In this document: positions 1-8,042 of the stretch, piece after piece
Layout: each line of letters starts with the position of its first letter
How positions within the stretch are numbered: position 1 is the first letter of the stretch
Assembly: GCA_944331895.1 (NCBI GenBank)
Contig: CALVIX010000004.1
Coordinates: 1 to 64,000 of the forward strand
Source of the DNA: an uncultured Bacilli bacterium
Lineage (GTDB): Bacteria; Bacillota_I; Bacilli_A; RF39; UBA660
DNA length: 64,000 nt
Direction: 5' to 3'
The notes under the pieces: generated by a model
Database searches by the model: none
Told to the model about the DNA's origin: nothing
Seen by the model: only the letters and a program-made list of their open reading frames with translations
Translations under genes and position numbers: made by a program

Positions 1-684
1 AACTATTTTAAAATTAACTTATATAATTATATAAGAGCGATAAAAGATAAAAAAGAATATTTTGATAAATATCAAAATTTAGAATTTGAGTTAAATAAAA
101 AGGTTATTCCATTAAATGCAGAATCATTAAATAGCACATATACTATTTATGAATTATATTCTGTCTATAGAAATAGATATGAGCATCCAAATAAAATTGA
201 TGATGCTGATCAGTATACAATTTTTCATATAAGTATTCCACAAAAAGAATTTATACAATTGTTTCATATTTGTAATAATGTCGTAGATTTTGAATTGAAC
301 AAGTTAACGTCAGATGAAATTAAAAGTATGATTTTAGAAAATCCTGAAACTATAATATCAATCCAGAAGTCAATTTTACATTTAGATAAACAAAATGAAA
401 AAGAGAAAGAAGAACATCTTGAATTATATCAACAGAACAAAATGTTATTAGAAAAATTAAAAAATATAAACTTTAATAATTTAACAGAAAATTTAACAGA
501 TGATATTTATGAAGAGTTTAAAAATTACTTTTTTAATACATGTTTTAAAAAAGAATTTGTAGAATATTACGGAGAAACGATGTATAAAAAGTTATTGGAA
601 ATATATAGCAATGAAAATGGAAGTACTAAACAAATAGTGCAAGAAATTCAAAATTTTTATCAAACCTTGCTAAAACAATCTTAA
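1..684 (+). CDS. HEPN-motif protein, 5' end outside the window (partial)
   Basis: The frame is open from base 1 through the TAA at 682-684, giving 227 visible residues with the start lying upstream of the window. Internal Met/TTG codons are not needed to explain it. Residues 57-62 read RNRYEH, which fits the RNxxxH motif of HEPN-domain proteins, often RNases in defence or toxin-antitoxin loci or nucleotide-binding helical bundles. The C-terminal half is charged and helical, with a probable coiled coil near visible residues 117-160. The motif is seen; the HEPN assignment is inferred from that motif alone, and the family name is not established. It lies next to a restriction-modification pair and CRISPR-Cas, which is compatible with defence. 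The alternative is an unrelated helical protein. Confidence 0.5.
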   Translation, partial: NYFKINLYNYIRAIKDKKEYFDKYQNLEFELNKKVIPLNAESLNSTYTIYELYSVYRNRYEHPNKIDDADQYTIFHISIPQKEFIQLFHICNNVVDFELNKLTSDEIKSMILENPETIISIQKSILHLDKQNEKEKEEHLELYQQNKMLLEKLKNINFNNLTENLTDDIYEEFKNYFFNTCFKKEFVEYYGETMYKKLLEIYSNENGSTKQIVQEIQNFYQTLLKQS

Positions 685-927
685 AGTTGAAAAATAACTT
701 GCAATTCCCCTCAATTAGAGCTAACATACACTACAAGGAATCGATTTTTATCTAACTATTTTAAAAGATGACTCTCATCGCCCTGCATTTGGCAGAATCG
801 AACTTTTGTTTAATACGAAAAACACGCGATAGAATGAATTATATATAATAACACATTCAATAATATATTATTATTTGTGTGGAGTAGAAAAAAATTGTAA
901 ACAAAATGAGAAAAATTTTAATTTCTG

Positions 928-936
928 TGTTATACT
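928..936 (+). promoter_or_regulatory. Extended -10 promoter of the restriction endonuclease gene
   Basis: TGT followed by TATACT forms an extended -10 about 21 bases before the ATG at 957, with GGAG at 946-949 as ribosome-binding site. No good -35 is visible at the normal distance. The rest of 685-927 is AT-rich and shows no gene. Confidence 0.5.
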
Positions 937-956
937 TACTCTAGTGGAGTGATAGC

Positions 957-1505
957 ATGAGTGATGATGTAAAAGAATTTAGAAATGGTATTTTCGCATT
1001 AAAGACAAGAAGATTCGGAAAAGTTGCAGAACTTATGATTAAAAAATTATATGAATGTCAAGATTCGGATTCATTAGCATATGATTTAAAAACTAGCGTT
1101 GGGCAAAAAATAGAAGTTAAATTTTCGACAGCATTAAAAAAATGCAAAGAAAAGATAGATGAAACAAATTTAATAAAAACAGTAGTATCATCGAATTTAG
1201 AGAATCGAATGCTTACTTTTGAAAAAGCAAGGGAATATTCTTTTGATTGTAATATTCAACAAGTTAAGACAAAAGAATTTAAATATTTATATTATGGTTG
1301 TTTTTTTGAGGATAAAATAATGATATGCAAAATAGAGGCTTCTGAGATTAGGAAGGATCCTAAAATATTATATTCAGATTCTCAGCATAGAGGAAATAAA
1401 GGAGAAGGACAGTTTCATATCAATAATAAAACATTACAGAATCACTTGGATAAGTACTTAATTAAATGGTTAACATATGATGAATTATATGATATGTTTT
1501 GCTAA
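957..1505 (+). CDS. Putative type II restriction endonuclease (PD-(D/E)XK-like)
   Basis: This 182-residue protein starts at the ATG preceded by GGAG. The sequence shows E25, D43 and then E53-V-K55, a spacing that fits the D-x(n)-ExK metal-binding core of PD-(D/E)XK nucleases. It has no signal peptide or membrane segment. The decisive context is the adenine methylase convergent to it, 12 bases away, so the pair probably forms a type II restriction-modification system that cuts unmodified incoming DNA. The cutting role is inferred from the motif and the neighbour; I do not recognise the subfamily or its recognition site. Transcription comes from its own extended -10 promoter and ends at a terminator shared with the methylase. 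Confidence 0.6.
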   Translation: MSDDVKEFRNGIFALKTRRFGKVAELMIKKLYECQDSDSLAYDLKTSVGQKIEVKFSTALKKCKEKIDETNLIKTVVSSNLENRMLTFEKAREYSFDCNIQQVKTKEFKYLYYGCFFEDKIMICKIEASEIRKDPKILYSDSQHRGNKGEGQFHINNKTLQNHLDKYLIKWLTYDELYDMFC

Positions 1506-1537
1506 AAAAAGAAATCGCTAGTTGTAGCGATTTTTTA
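1504..1537. terminator. Bidirectional terminator between endonuclease and methylase
   Basis: AAATCGCTA (1512-1520) and TAGCGATTT (1525-1533) form a 9-bp stem with loop GTTG. There is an A-run on the left and a T-run on the right, so it works in both directions. The methylase stop codon (1518-1520 on the minus strand) lies inside the stem. Confidence 0.85.
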
Positions 1538-3335
1538 AATAATTGATTTCATCGTTAGATAACTTCAATTGAGAATAAATAATATCTTCGATTTCTTCAT
1601 TATATGATGATGTTTCAAGAGATTGCTTGGATAAAGTTTCGATTTTTTTCATAGTTTTCTTATCAAATACTGGAATAAAGAATGACTTAATGTGTCTTTG
1701 TAAAACTTTATGTGTATCATAACATTCATCAAAATATAATTGTGTTATTCTAGAATTAAGAATAGCAGAGATATAAAAAGCGTTATATTCATTTCCTAAA
1801 CAAATAATATTAGCGCTGTTTAAAGATAATAATGAACGATCTTCTACGGCAAAACATAATTTTTTCCCAATAAATTTATAAATAATTTTATTCGGCCATC
1901 TATATAGCTCTTCTTTTGCAACTTGTTGCATTTTTTCTTTATTAAAGATTATATATTTTTTAATATCGTTATAATCAATATTATATTTTTTTATGTCTTT
2001 TCCACTAATAATTGGTTCATTATTAGTTCTTTTTTGCTTCATTAAATATTTTTTATTATTTCCTGTAACAACTCCAAGTGCATATTTGACGTTCTTATCA
2101 AGGTGATAGGAATTATAGTTTTTGATCTTTTCTATAATATTGGAAGAAATGGGATTAGGAACTAAAAAATTATAATATGTATTTTTTAAAAAGATATCCT
2201 GCTTGATTTTTAAATTATTATATTTACATATATTATTTGTAGTATTGGTATTTTTATCAACGCTTAATAAGATTACATCAGTAACGATTTCTTTAAACTC
2301 TCTTCCAATTTTTTTGATGTAATTTAATTTGTAATTTAATAGAAATTTTCGAATATATTCATGTACTCCTATATTTAATATGCTGCTTGGTAACACAAAA
2401 GACAAAGTTCCATTATCGTTTAAAACGTCGAATGATTTTAATATAAACTGCGAAAATGAATCTAATTTTGAAAAAGTTAAACCATATTTGTTCTTAAGGA
2501 AAGCTTTTTCTTTATAACTATATTTTTTACCCCAAGGTGGATTTCCAATAATATTATCAAAAGTATCATTAAATGTATTGTTTAAAAAGTCGATGTTATA
2601 AATTTTTATTTTTTGAAAATCGATATCCTTATCCAAAATATAAATATTGATTTTTGCTAAAATTACAGCGATAGGGTCTATATCAAATCCGTAAATATGG
2701 TCGATGATATCATTTGTAGGAATTTTATTTTTTTTCATTTTTTTAAATACCTGAATTAAAAAATTACCACTACCACAGCCGGGATCAAGAATTTTTTTGT
2801 TTGTTTTGAAATCGATTGAATTAATAATTTCGTTGACAATTTTATATGGAGTATAAAAAATTCCGTTGATATCTTTATTACCAATAGATAGTAAAGCCAT
2901 ATATAGACATCCTAGAAAATCATTATTGTTATTATATGAAATCTTAATTTTTTCAAATTCTTTGATAAAATCAACATTAGTAGAGCGATTACCAAGAATG
3001 ATGTTGACATCATTTGGGATAGTTAAGTTATAATTCGCTAAAATTTTAATAATTGCTTCATATAATATTTCATTGTTAGTAACATTATAAGAATTTTTAA
3101 GATTTAAAATCTTATTGATGATCACTATAAGTTTTTTATCATTGACATATGAAGCAGGAATAATATTGTTTTCGGAAGTTTTTTTGTTTCTTCTAACACT
3201 ATTTTTAGTTTTTAATATTTTTTCAATCTCTAGCGGTTTAATGTTATCTATGTTTTTAATATAATTTAGTTTGTGCCAGTTTCTTAAAGTGGCATCGCTA
3301 ATATTATATAATTTTAATATTTCTTGCCTTTTCAT
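1518..3335 (-). CDS. TaqI/Eco57I-like DNA adenine N6-methyltransferase
   Basis: This protein of about 605 residues transfers methyl from S-adenosylmethionine to adenine N6 in the site presumably cut by the neighbouring endonuclease. Domains in order: an N-terminal MerR-like helix-turn-helix (residues 1-30) ahead of a helical linker; motif X (FYTP) near 160; SAM-binding motif I DPGCGSGNF at 184-192; catalytic motif IV NPPW at 265-268; and a C-terminal TaqI-type specificity domain with GKDIKKY- and NS-type target-recognition segments. I chose the ATG at 3333-3335 because GGAGG sits five bases before it; the upstream in-frame GTG overlaps that SD. The N-terminal HTH could let the enzyme regulate its own promoter, but that is inference. 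Confidence 0.85.
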   Translation of the reverse strand: MKRQEILKLYNISDATLRNWHKLNYIKNIDNIKPLEIEKILKTKNSVRRNKKTSENNIIPASYVNDKKLIVIINKILNLKNSYNVTNNEILYEAIIKILANYNLTIPNDVNIILGNRSTNVDFIKEFEKIKISYNNNNDFLGCLYMALLSIGNKDINGIFYTPYKIVNEIINSIDFKTNKKILDPGCGSGNFLIQVFKKMKKNKIPTNDIIDHIYGFDIDPIAVILAKINIYILDKDIDFQKIKIYNIDFLNNTFNDTFDNIIGNPPWGKKYSYKEKAFLKNKYGLTFSKLDSFSQFILKSFDVLNDNGTLSFVLPSSILNIGVHEYIRKFLLNYKLNYIKKIGREFKEIVTDVILLSVDKNTNTTNNICKYNNLKIKQDIFLKNTYYNFLVPNPISSNIIEKIKNYNSYHLDKNVKYALGVVTGNNKKYLMKQKRTNNEPIISGKDIKKYNIDYNDIKKYIIFNKEKMQQVAKEELYRWPNKIIYKFIGKKLCFAVEDRSLLSLNSANIICLGNEYNAFYISAILNSRITQLYFDECYDTHKVLQRHIKSFFIPVFDKKTMKKIETLSKQSLETSSYNEEIEDIIYSQLKLSNDEINYLKNRYN

Positions 3336-3494
3336 GTTCACCTCCGATATAACTTATTATATCATATAATGTGCTCTTTTTCTTCTCTAGGATGATGTTA
3401 ATACTGCTGTATTCATATGATTGATCCAATCTATGTGCAACAGAGCAACTTAATTCTAACCCTGTTATAATTTTACAATTTGCATACTTCGCTA

Positions 3495-3523
3495 TTGTAA
3501 TAATTGATGAAATATATTATAAT
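3495..3523 (+). promoter_or_regulatory. cas9 promoter
   Basis: TTGTAA at 3495-3500, a 17-base spacer and TATAAT at 3518-3523 give a strong sigma-A-type promoter. The predicted transcript starts near 3530, just before the hairpin at 3538-3573. Confidence 0.85.
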
Positions 3524-3537
3524 AAATTTGAAGAAGC

Positions 3538-3573
3538 GCTAGTATTGGCTTAAAAGCTTGTACTAGCTTTTTT
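3538..3573 (+). terminator. Terminator-like attenuator in the cas9 leader
   Basis: GCTAGTA (3538-3544) pairs with TACTAGC (3561-3567), an inner GCTT/AAGC extends the pairing, and six T residues follow at 3568-3573. This intrinsic-terminator shape lies between the cas9 promoter and its SD/ATG, so many transcripts may stop here. The structure is seen; the regulatory role is inferred. Confidence 0.65.
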
Positions 3574-3589
3574 AGAAAGGATAGGTAAA

Positions 3590-6500
3590 ATGAAGTTAGT
3601 TTTAGGTTTGGATGTAGGAATCGCATCAGTAGGTTGGGGAATTATTGATAAAGATAGTTATCAAGTAATAGATTCTGGTGCAAGATTATTTGCAGAAGGT
3701 TCTTCTACATTAAACGAAGAAAGACGTGGTAGAAGATCATCTAGAAGATTATTAAGAAGAAGGAAGCATCGTATTCAAAGAATTAGAGAGTTGCTGATTC
3801 AGAATAAATTGATTGATGAAAATTTTATACCTTTAAATAATCCATATGAAATCAGAGTAAAAGGATTGAATAATAAACTTACCAATGAAGAGTTGGCAAC
3901 TGCAATTTTAAATATAGCGAAAAAAAGAGGAATTACAGGAATTACTTTGGTGGATGAATCTGAAACAGACGAAGAAAAATCCACAAAAAAGATTTTGAGC
4001 GAAAACAATAAATTATTGCAAGGTAGGTATGTTTGTGAAATTCAATTAGAAAGATTAAAAAATGGAAAATTGAGGGGAGAAAATAATCGTTTTAATACGA
4101 GCGACTATATTAAAGAACTAAATAAAATATTTGAAAATCAAGAAATATCTCAAGAATTGCAAAATAAAATTATTGAAATTATAAAATCTAAAAGAGAATA
4201 TTATGATGGTCCTGGAAGTGAAAAGTCTCCAACCATTTATGGACAATTTTATTTAGAAAATGGAAAACTTATCCATGTTGATATGATAGAGAAAATGCGA
4301 GGGCATTGTTCGATTTATCCAGAAGAATTGAGAGCCCCAAAAATGTGTTATACAGCAGATTTATTTAATATATTAAATGATTTAAATAATTTAAAAATAA
4401 ATGGCGAACATATTACAAAAGAAGATAAAGAAAATATCATTAACGATTATATTAACAAAAAAGGTGGTATTACAATTAAGCAGCTAGAAAAATTTTTTGG
4501 TGTAGATAAAGAACAAATGAGCGGTCTTAGAGAAGACACCAAAAAGAATCCAATTATAACCGAATTTAAAGGATACAAAAAAATATTAAAAGTGATTAAA
4601 GAAAATGGCCTAGATATTAAAATAGCTGGTGATAAAAAGTTAGTTGATACTATAATTGAAGTATTAACAAATAAAAAAGGATATGAAGAAAGAGTATTAT
4701 CATTATTAGAATTAAATTTAAAAGAACACGAGGCGAAAGCTTTCGCCAAAATAACGGGCGTAACTGGATATCACTCCCTATCTTTAAAAGTGATGAAAGA
4801 GGTTATTCCAGACTTATTAGACACTACTGATAATCAGATGCAAATATTTCAGCAAAATGGATATTTCTCAAAAAATTTAGAAAAATATGTAGGGAATCAT
4901 ATACCATTTGACAATGAAGCAATTTTATCGAGTGTCGCAAAACGAAGTCAAAAAGAAGCTTTGAAAATAACAGAAGCAGTAATAAAAAAATATGGCGATT
5001 TAGATTCAATTGTAATAGAAATGCCTAGAGATAAAAATAGTGAAGAGCAAAGAAGAAGGATAAGAGATATACAAGATAGAAATAAAGAAATCAACGATAG
5101 AATCAAAAGTTTGATAGGAGATAAAACGGTAAGTAATGAAACAAAACTTAAATTAAGACTTTATGAACAACAACACGGGAAATGTATATACACTAATAAT
5201 ACTATCGAAATAGACGATTTAATAAATGATCCATATATGTATGAGATAGATCACATTATACCGATTTCCATATCATTTGATGATTCGCTTAACAATAAAG
5301 TACTAGTAACTCATAAGGCAAATCAAGACAAAGGTCAAAGGAGTCCATACGCGTATTTTAAAAGCGGAGAAGGAGAAATTGACTATGCTACTTTTAAAAA
5401 TATTGTATTATCACTCGGTTTACCTAGAAAGAAAAAATCTTATTTGTTATATGAAAAAGATTTAAGTAAATTTGAAAACAAAAAAGAGTTTATCAATAGA
5501 AACTTAGTTGATACACAATATGCATCTAGAGTTATTTTAAACACACTAAATAATTATTTTAAAGCAAACAAGAAGGAAACGAAAGTGTTTACCATCCGAG
5601 GTGCTGTAACAAATTCATTTAGAAAACGTGCAATGATAGATAAAGATAGGAGCGAGGATTATAAACATCACGCGGTAGATGCTCTCATTATTGCTGGAGT
5701 AAAAACAATGAAGCTTTATGATAACGTTTTGAATATAGTACGTGCAGACGGAAATAATTTTGATGCTACGACAGGAGAAATTATAACATTAGAAAATGAA
5801 GATGATTATTTTGATGCCGATTATGTAAAGTTTATCAAAGGGCTTAGAAATTTGAAAACAAAATATTCTCATAAAATTGATTCTAAACCTAATAGACAAA
5901 TGACAGATCAGACAATCTATTCGACAAGAAAGGTAGAAGATGCAGAGTATATTGTTGGAAAATATAAAAATATTTATGACTCAGATGGGGTGGGATTGGC
6001 CAAAAGAATGAGAGATGGTAAAGGCGACTCACTACTGATGTATAGAAATGATCCAGATACATATCAAATTTTAGTGGATATAGTGCGAAGCTATCCTGAA
6101 GAAAAAAATCCCTTTTTAGCATTTTATAATGAAACAAATGATTATATTAGGAAAAAAAGCAAAAAAGGAAAAGGCCCAGTTGTAAAGTCTGTCAAATACT
6201 TAAATAAAACACTAGGAACAAATGTGGATATATCAAATAAATATAATATTAAAGATAAGCGGGTTGTGTTACTATCTAAAACACTTTATCGACTTGATTT
6301 TTATGAAGAAGATGGACTGTATAAATTTTTAAGAGTATGTCATGATAACATTAAAAGAAAAAATGATAAATATGTAATCGATAGAGAATGGTATCAGGCA
6401 GAGAAACAAAGAAGAAACATAAGCGAACAGGCTAAGTTTTTGTTTTCATTATATAAGAATGATTTATTTTACTATGAAACAAGTGATGAACTTAGTAATA

Positions 6501-6718
6501 ATAATGAATTCTGTGGAAATGTTGTTAGGTGTATAGGAACTAACTATAATGCTAATAAATTAGAATATAAAAATGTCAATAATAAGTTGGCAGGGGATAA
6601 AGAAAAACGAATATATCTGACAATAGGTAAAAAGATAACACGACTAGAAAAAAGAACTACTGATATACTAGGAAATATGTATAAAGTAAATAATGAGTAT
6701 TGCAAATTCGAGTTATAA
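3590..6718 (+). CDS. cas9: Cas9 RNA-guided endonuclease, compact type II-A
   Basis: Cas9 uses crRNA paired with tracrRNA to cut both strands of matching DNA. The 1042-residue length is close to the compact Staphylococcus aureus Cas9. Visible parts in order: RuvC-I with D8 (GLDVGIAS); an Arg-rich bridge helix at 42-69; RuvC-II E477 (IEMPRD); an HNH domain with D554-H555 and N578, where IDHIIP and NNKVLV closely follow the SaCas9 pattern; RuvC-III H694/D697 (HHAVDALI); and a C-terminal PAM-interacting region. All catalytic residues are present, so the enzyme should be active. The SD is AAAGGATAGG before the ATG. It is transcribed from the promoter at 3495-3523 through an attenuator-like hairpin. 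The tracrRNA promoter overlaps its stop codon. The PAM cannot be read from sequence. Confidence 0.97.
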   Translation: MKLVLGLDVGIASVGWGIIDKDSYQVIDSGARLFAEGSSTLNEERRGRRSSRRLLRRRKHRIQRIRELLIQNKLIDENFIPLNNPYEIRVKGLNNKLTNEELATAILNIAKKRGITGITLVDESETDEEKSTKKILSENNKLLQGRYVCEIQLERLKNGKLRGENNRFNTSDYIKELNKIFENQEISQELQNKIIEIIKSKREYYDGPGSEKSPTIYGQFYLENGKLIHVDMIEKMRGHCSIYPEELRAPKMCYTADLFNILNDLNNLKINGEHITKEDKENIINDYINKKGGITIKQLEKFFGVDKEQMSGLREDTKKNPIITEFKGYKKILKVIKENGLDIKIAGDKKLVDTIIEVLTNKKGYEERVLSLLELNLKEHEAKAFAKITGVTGYHSLSLKVMKEVIPDLLDTTDNQMQIFQQNGYFSKNLEKYVGNHIPFDNEAILSSVAKRSQKEALKITEAVIKKYGDLDSIVIEMPRDKNSEEQRRRIRDIQDRNKEINDRIKSLIGDKTVSNETKLKLRLYEQQHGKCIYTNNTIEIDDLINDPYMYEIDHIIPISISFDDSLNNKVLVTHKANQDKGQRSPYAYFKSGEGEIDYATFKNIVLSLGLPRKKKSYLLYEKDLSKFENKKEFINRNLVDTQYASRVILNTLNNYFKANKKETKVFTIRGAVTNSFRKRAMIDKDRSEDYKHHAVDALIIAGVKTMKLYDNVLNIVRADGNNFDATTGEIITLENEDDYFDADYVKFIKGLRNLKTKYSHKIDSKPNRQMTDQTIYSTRKVEDAEYIVGKYKNIYDSDGVGLAKRMRDGKGDSLLMYRNDPDTYQILVDIVRSYPEEKNPFLAFYNETNDYIRKKSKKGKGPVVKSVKYLNKTLGTNVDISNKYNIKDKRVVLLSKTLYRLDFYEEDGLYKFLRVCHDNIKRKNDKYVIDREWYQAEKQRRNISEQAKFLFSLYKNDLFYYETSDELSNNNEFCGNVVRCIGTNYNANKLEYKNVNNKLAGDKEKRIYLTIGKKITRLEKRTTDILGNMYKVNNEYCKFEL

Positions 6719-6728
6719 ATGTTATAAT
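6700..6728 (+). promoter_or_regulatory. tracrRNA promoter overlapping the end of cas9
   Basis: TTGCAA at 6700-6705, a 17-base spacer and an extended -10 TGT-TATAAT ending at 6728. The -35 lies inside the last cas9 codons and the stop (6716-6718) lies in the spacer. The expected start is about 6734-6736. Confidence 0.88.
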
Positions 6729-6732
6729 ATAG

Positions 6733-6826
6733 CTGTGTTCGACGGAACACAGCATAGCAAAAGTTCTTAGGAGCTATTAAAACAAGGCTTTATGCCGAAA
6801 TCGAGACTCATTTGAGTCTCTTTTTG
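6733..6826 (+). ncRNA. tracrRNA
   Basis: The anti-repeat spans about 6751-6782. Its AGCATAGCAAAA segment, a G that wobble-pairs, and TTCTTAGG complement the 3' two-thirds of the CRISPR repeat, then an internal bulge is followed by TTAAAAC pairing with the repeat's GTTTTAG. After it come a nexus-like hairpin GGC-TTTA-TGCC (6786-6796 region) and a terminator hairpin GAGACTC-ATTT-GAGTCTC with five or more T residues (6803-6825). An unusual extra hairpin, GTGTTC/GAACAC extendable to 9 bp (6732-6753), lies at or just after the predicted 5' end. It is transcribed in the same direction as the array, as required for pairing. Confidence 0.93.
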
Positions 6827-6832
6827 TATATT

Positions 6833-7729
6833 ATGAGCTGGAGAATTGTATATATAGAAGAAGCAGATTATTTGAGCTTACACTTAGATAATCTAAAAGT
6901 CACTAAAGGGAATGATGAAACAACGATCCCTTTAAGTGATATAAACTCAATTATTATTGATAATTATAAAACCACGTTATCTGTAAATTTACTTAATAAA
7001 TGTATGGACTACAAAGTAAACGTTGTATTGTGCGATATGAAACATTTGCCCAATACTATTATTTATCCATATTCAGGGAATTATCAAGCGTCGCTTGTTT
7101 TAAAAGAACAATTATCTTGGAAAGAAGAAAATATTCGTAGAGTTTGGAAAATTATAGTAGAGGGAAAAATCATCAATCAAATGAAAGTGTTAAAAGAGAA
7201 TAATAAATCTATAGATGTTATTTTGAAATTATCTCATTATTTAAACGAGATAGAACCATTGGATGTAACCAATAGAGAAGGATTAGCTGCTAAATTATAT
7301 TTCAGAGAACTTTTTGGTGAAAAGTTTTTACGAGAAGATGAAAATACGATTAATGCATGTTTAAATTATGGATATAGCATTATCAGAAGTATGATAGCAA
7401 GAACGCTTGTAGCAAAAGGATTAAATCCACATATAGGCATTTTTCACAAAGGTCAATTTAATGATTTTAATTTAGCGGATGATATCATAGAAGTTTTTAG
7501 ACCTATTATAGATAATTATGTGTATAATAATTTTTTAAACGAGACATTTTTTACGAGAGAAATGCGTTTAAATATCGTGGCTTCACTGACTAGAAAAGTG
7601 CGATATAACGAAAAAAAGCAATCAATTAGCAATGCAATCAATGCATATATAGATGGCATCATACAAGCTTTAAATACTGGTAATTATAGTCAAATTTATT
7701 TTCCTGAAACAAAAATTTATGATATATGA
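6833..7729 (+). CDS. cas1: Cas1 spacer-integration nuclease
   Basis: Cas1 joins new spacers to the leader-proximal repeat together with Cas2. The protein is 298 residues from the ATG at 6833; an earlier TTG at 6812 lies inside the tracrRNA terminator stem and is rejected. The catalytic metal ligands are visible at E149 (NREG), H205 (FHKG) and E220 (DDIIEVFRP), the same positions I know for the Streptococcus pyogenes protein. No clear SD precedes the start, and no promoter fits between the tracrRNA terminator and the ATG. Expression therefore probably depends on read-through from tracrRNA or cas9 transcription. Cas2 follows within a few bases. Confidence 0.96.
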   Translation: MSWRIVYIEEADYLSLHLDNLKVTKGNDETTIPLSDINSIIIDNYKTTLSVNLLNKCMDYKVNVVLCDMKHLPNTIIYPYSGNYQASLVLKEQLSWKEENIRRVWKIIVEGKIINQMKVLKENNKSIDVILKLSHYLNEIEPLDVTNREGLAAKLYFRELFGEKFLREDENTINACLNYGYSIIRSMIARTLVAKGLNPHIGIFHKGQFNDFNLADDIIEVFRPIIDNYVYNNFLNETFFTREMRLNIVASLTRKVRYNEKKQSISNAINAYIDGIIQALNTGNYSQIYFPETKIYDI

Positions 7730-7733
7730 TTTT

Positions 7734-8042
7734 ATGCGAGTTTTAGTATTTTTTGATTTACCAGTTATTACAAAGAAAGATCGTTATGAGTATTCTTTAT
7801 TTAGAAAAAAATTGATTGAAAAAGGATATATAATGTTACAATATTCAGTATATTCTAAATTATTTAACAACAGAGATGCAGCAGTAAAACATATTTCATC
7901 AATGAAGACGGATTTACCGAAAAAAGGTTCAATCAGAATTATGATGTTAACAGAAAAACAGTATTCGAGTATGGAAATTTTAGTAGGAGGTAAAAGCAGA
8001 CAAGAAGAAATGATCACCATAGACCCATTTATATTGTTATGA
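7734..8042 (+). CDS. cas2: Cas2, partner of Cas1 in spacer acquisition
   Basis: Cas2 forms the central dimer of the Cas1-Cas2 integrase. From the ATG at 7734 the protein has 102 residues and begins MRVLVFFDLP, the usual ferredoxin-like first strand with D8. An in-frame ATG at 7719 overlaps cas1 by 11 bases and would add five residues; I prefer the later start because it matches family N-termini. The stop overlaps the next start as ATGA, so csn2 is translationally coupled. The gene is on the same transcript as cas1. Confidence 0.93.
   Translation: MRVLVFFDLPVITKKDRYEYSLFRKKLIEKGYIMLQYSVYSKLFNNRDAAVKHISSMKTDLPKKGSIRIMMLTEKQYSSMEILVGGKSRQEEMITIDPFILL

Noticed and set aside
3400-3490. A possible second tracrRNA or anti-repeat upstream of cas9
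   Set aside because: No convincing complement to the repeat was found there; the weak AACAG...CTGTT hairpin has no promoter or terminator arrangement.
6812-6832. A TTG start that would extend cas1 by seven residues
   Set aside because: It lies inside the tracrRNA terminator stem; the MSWRIVY start at 6833 matches Cas1 family N-termini and puts the catalytic residues at the usual numbers.
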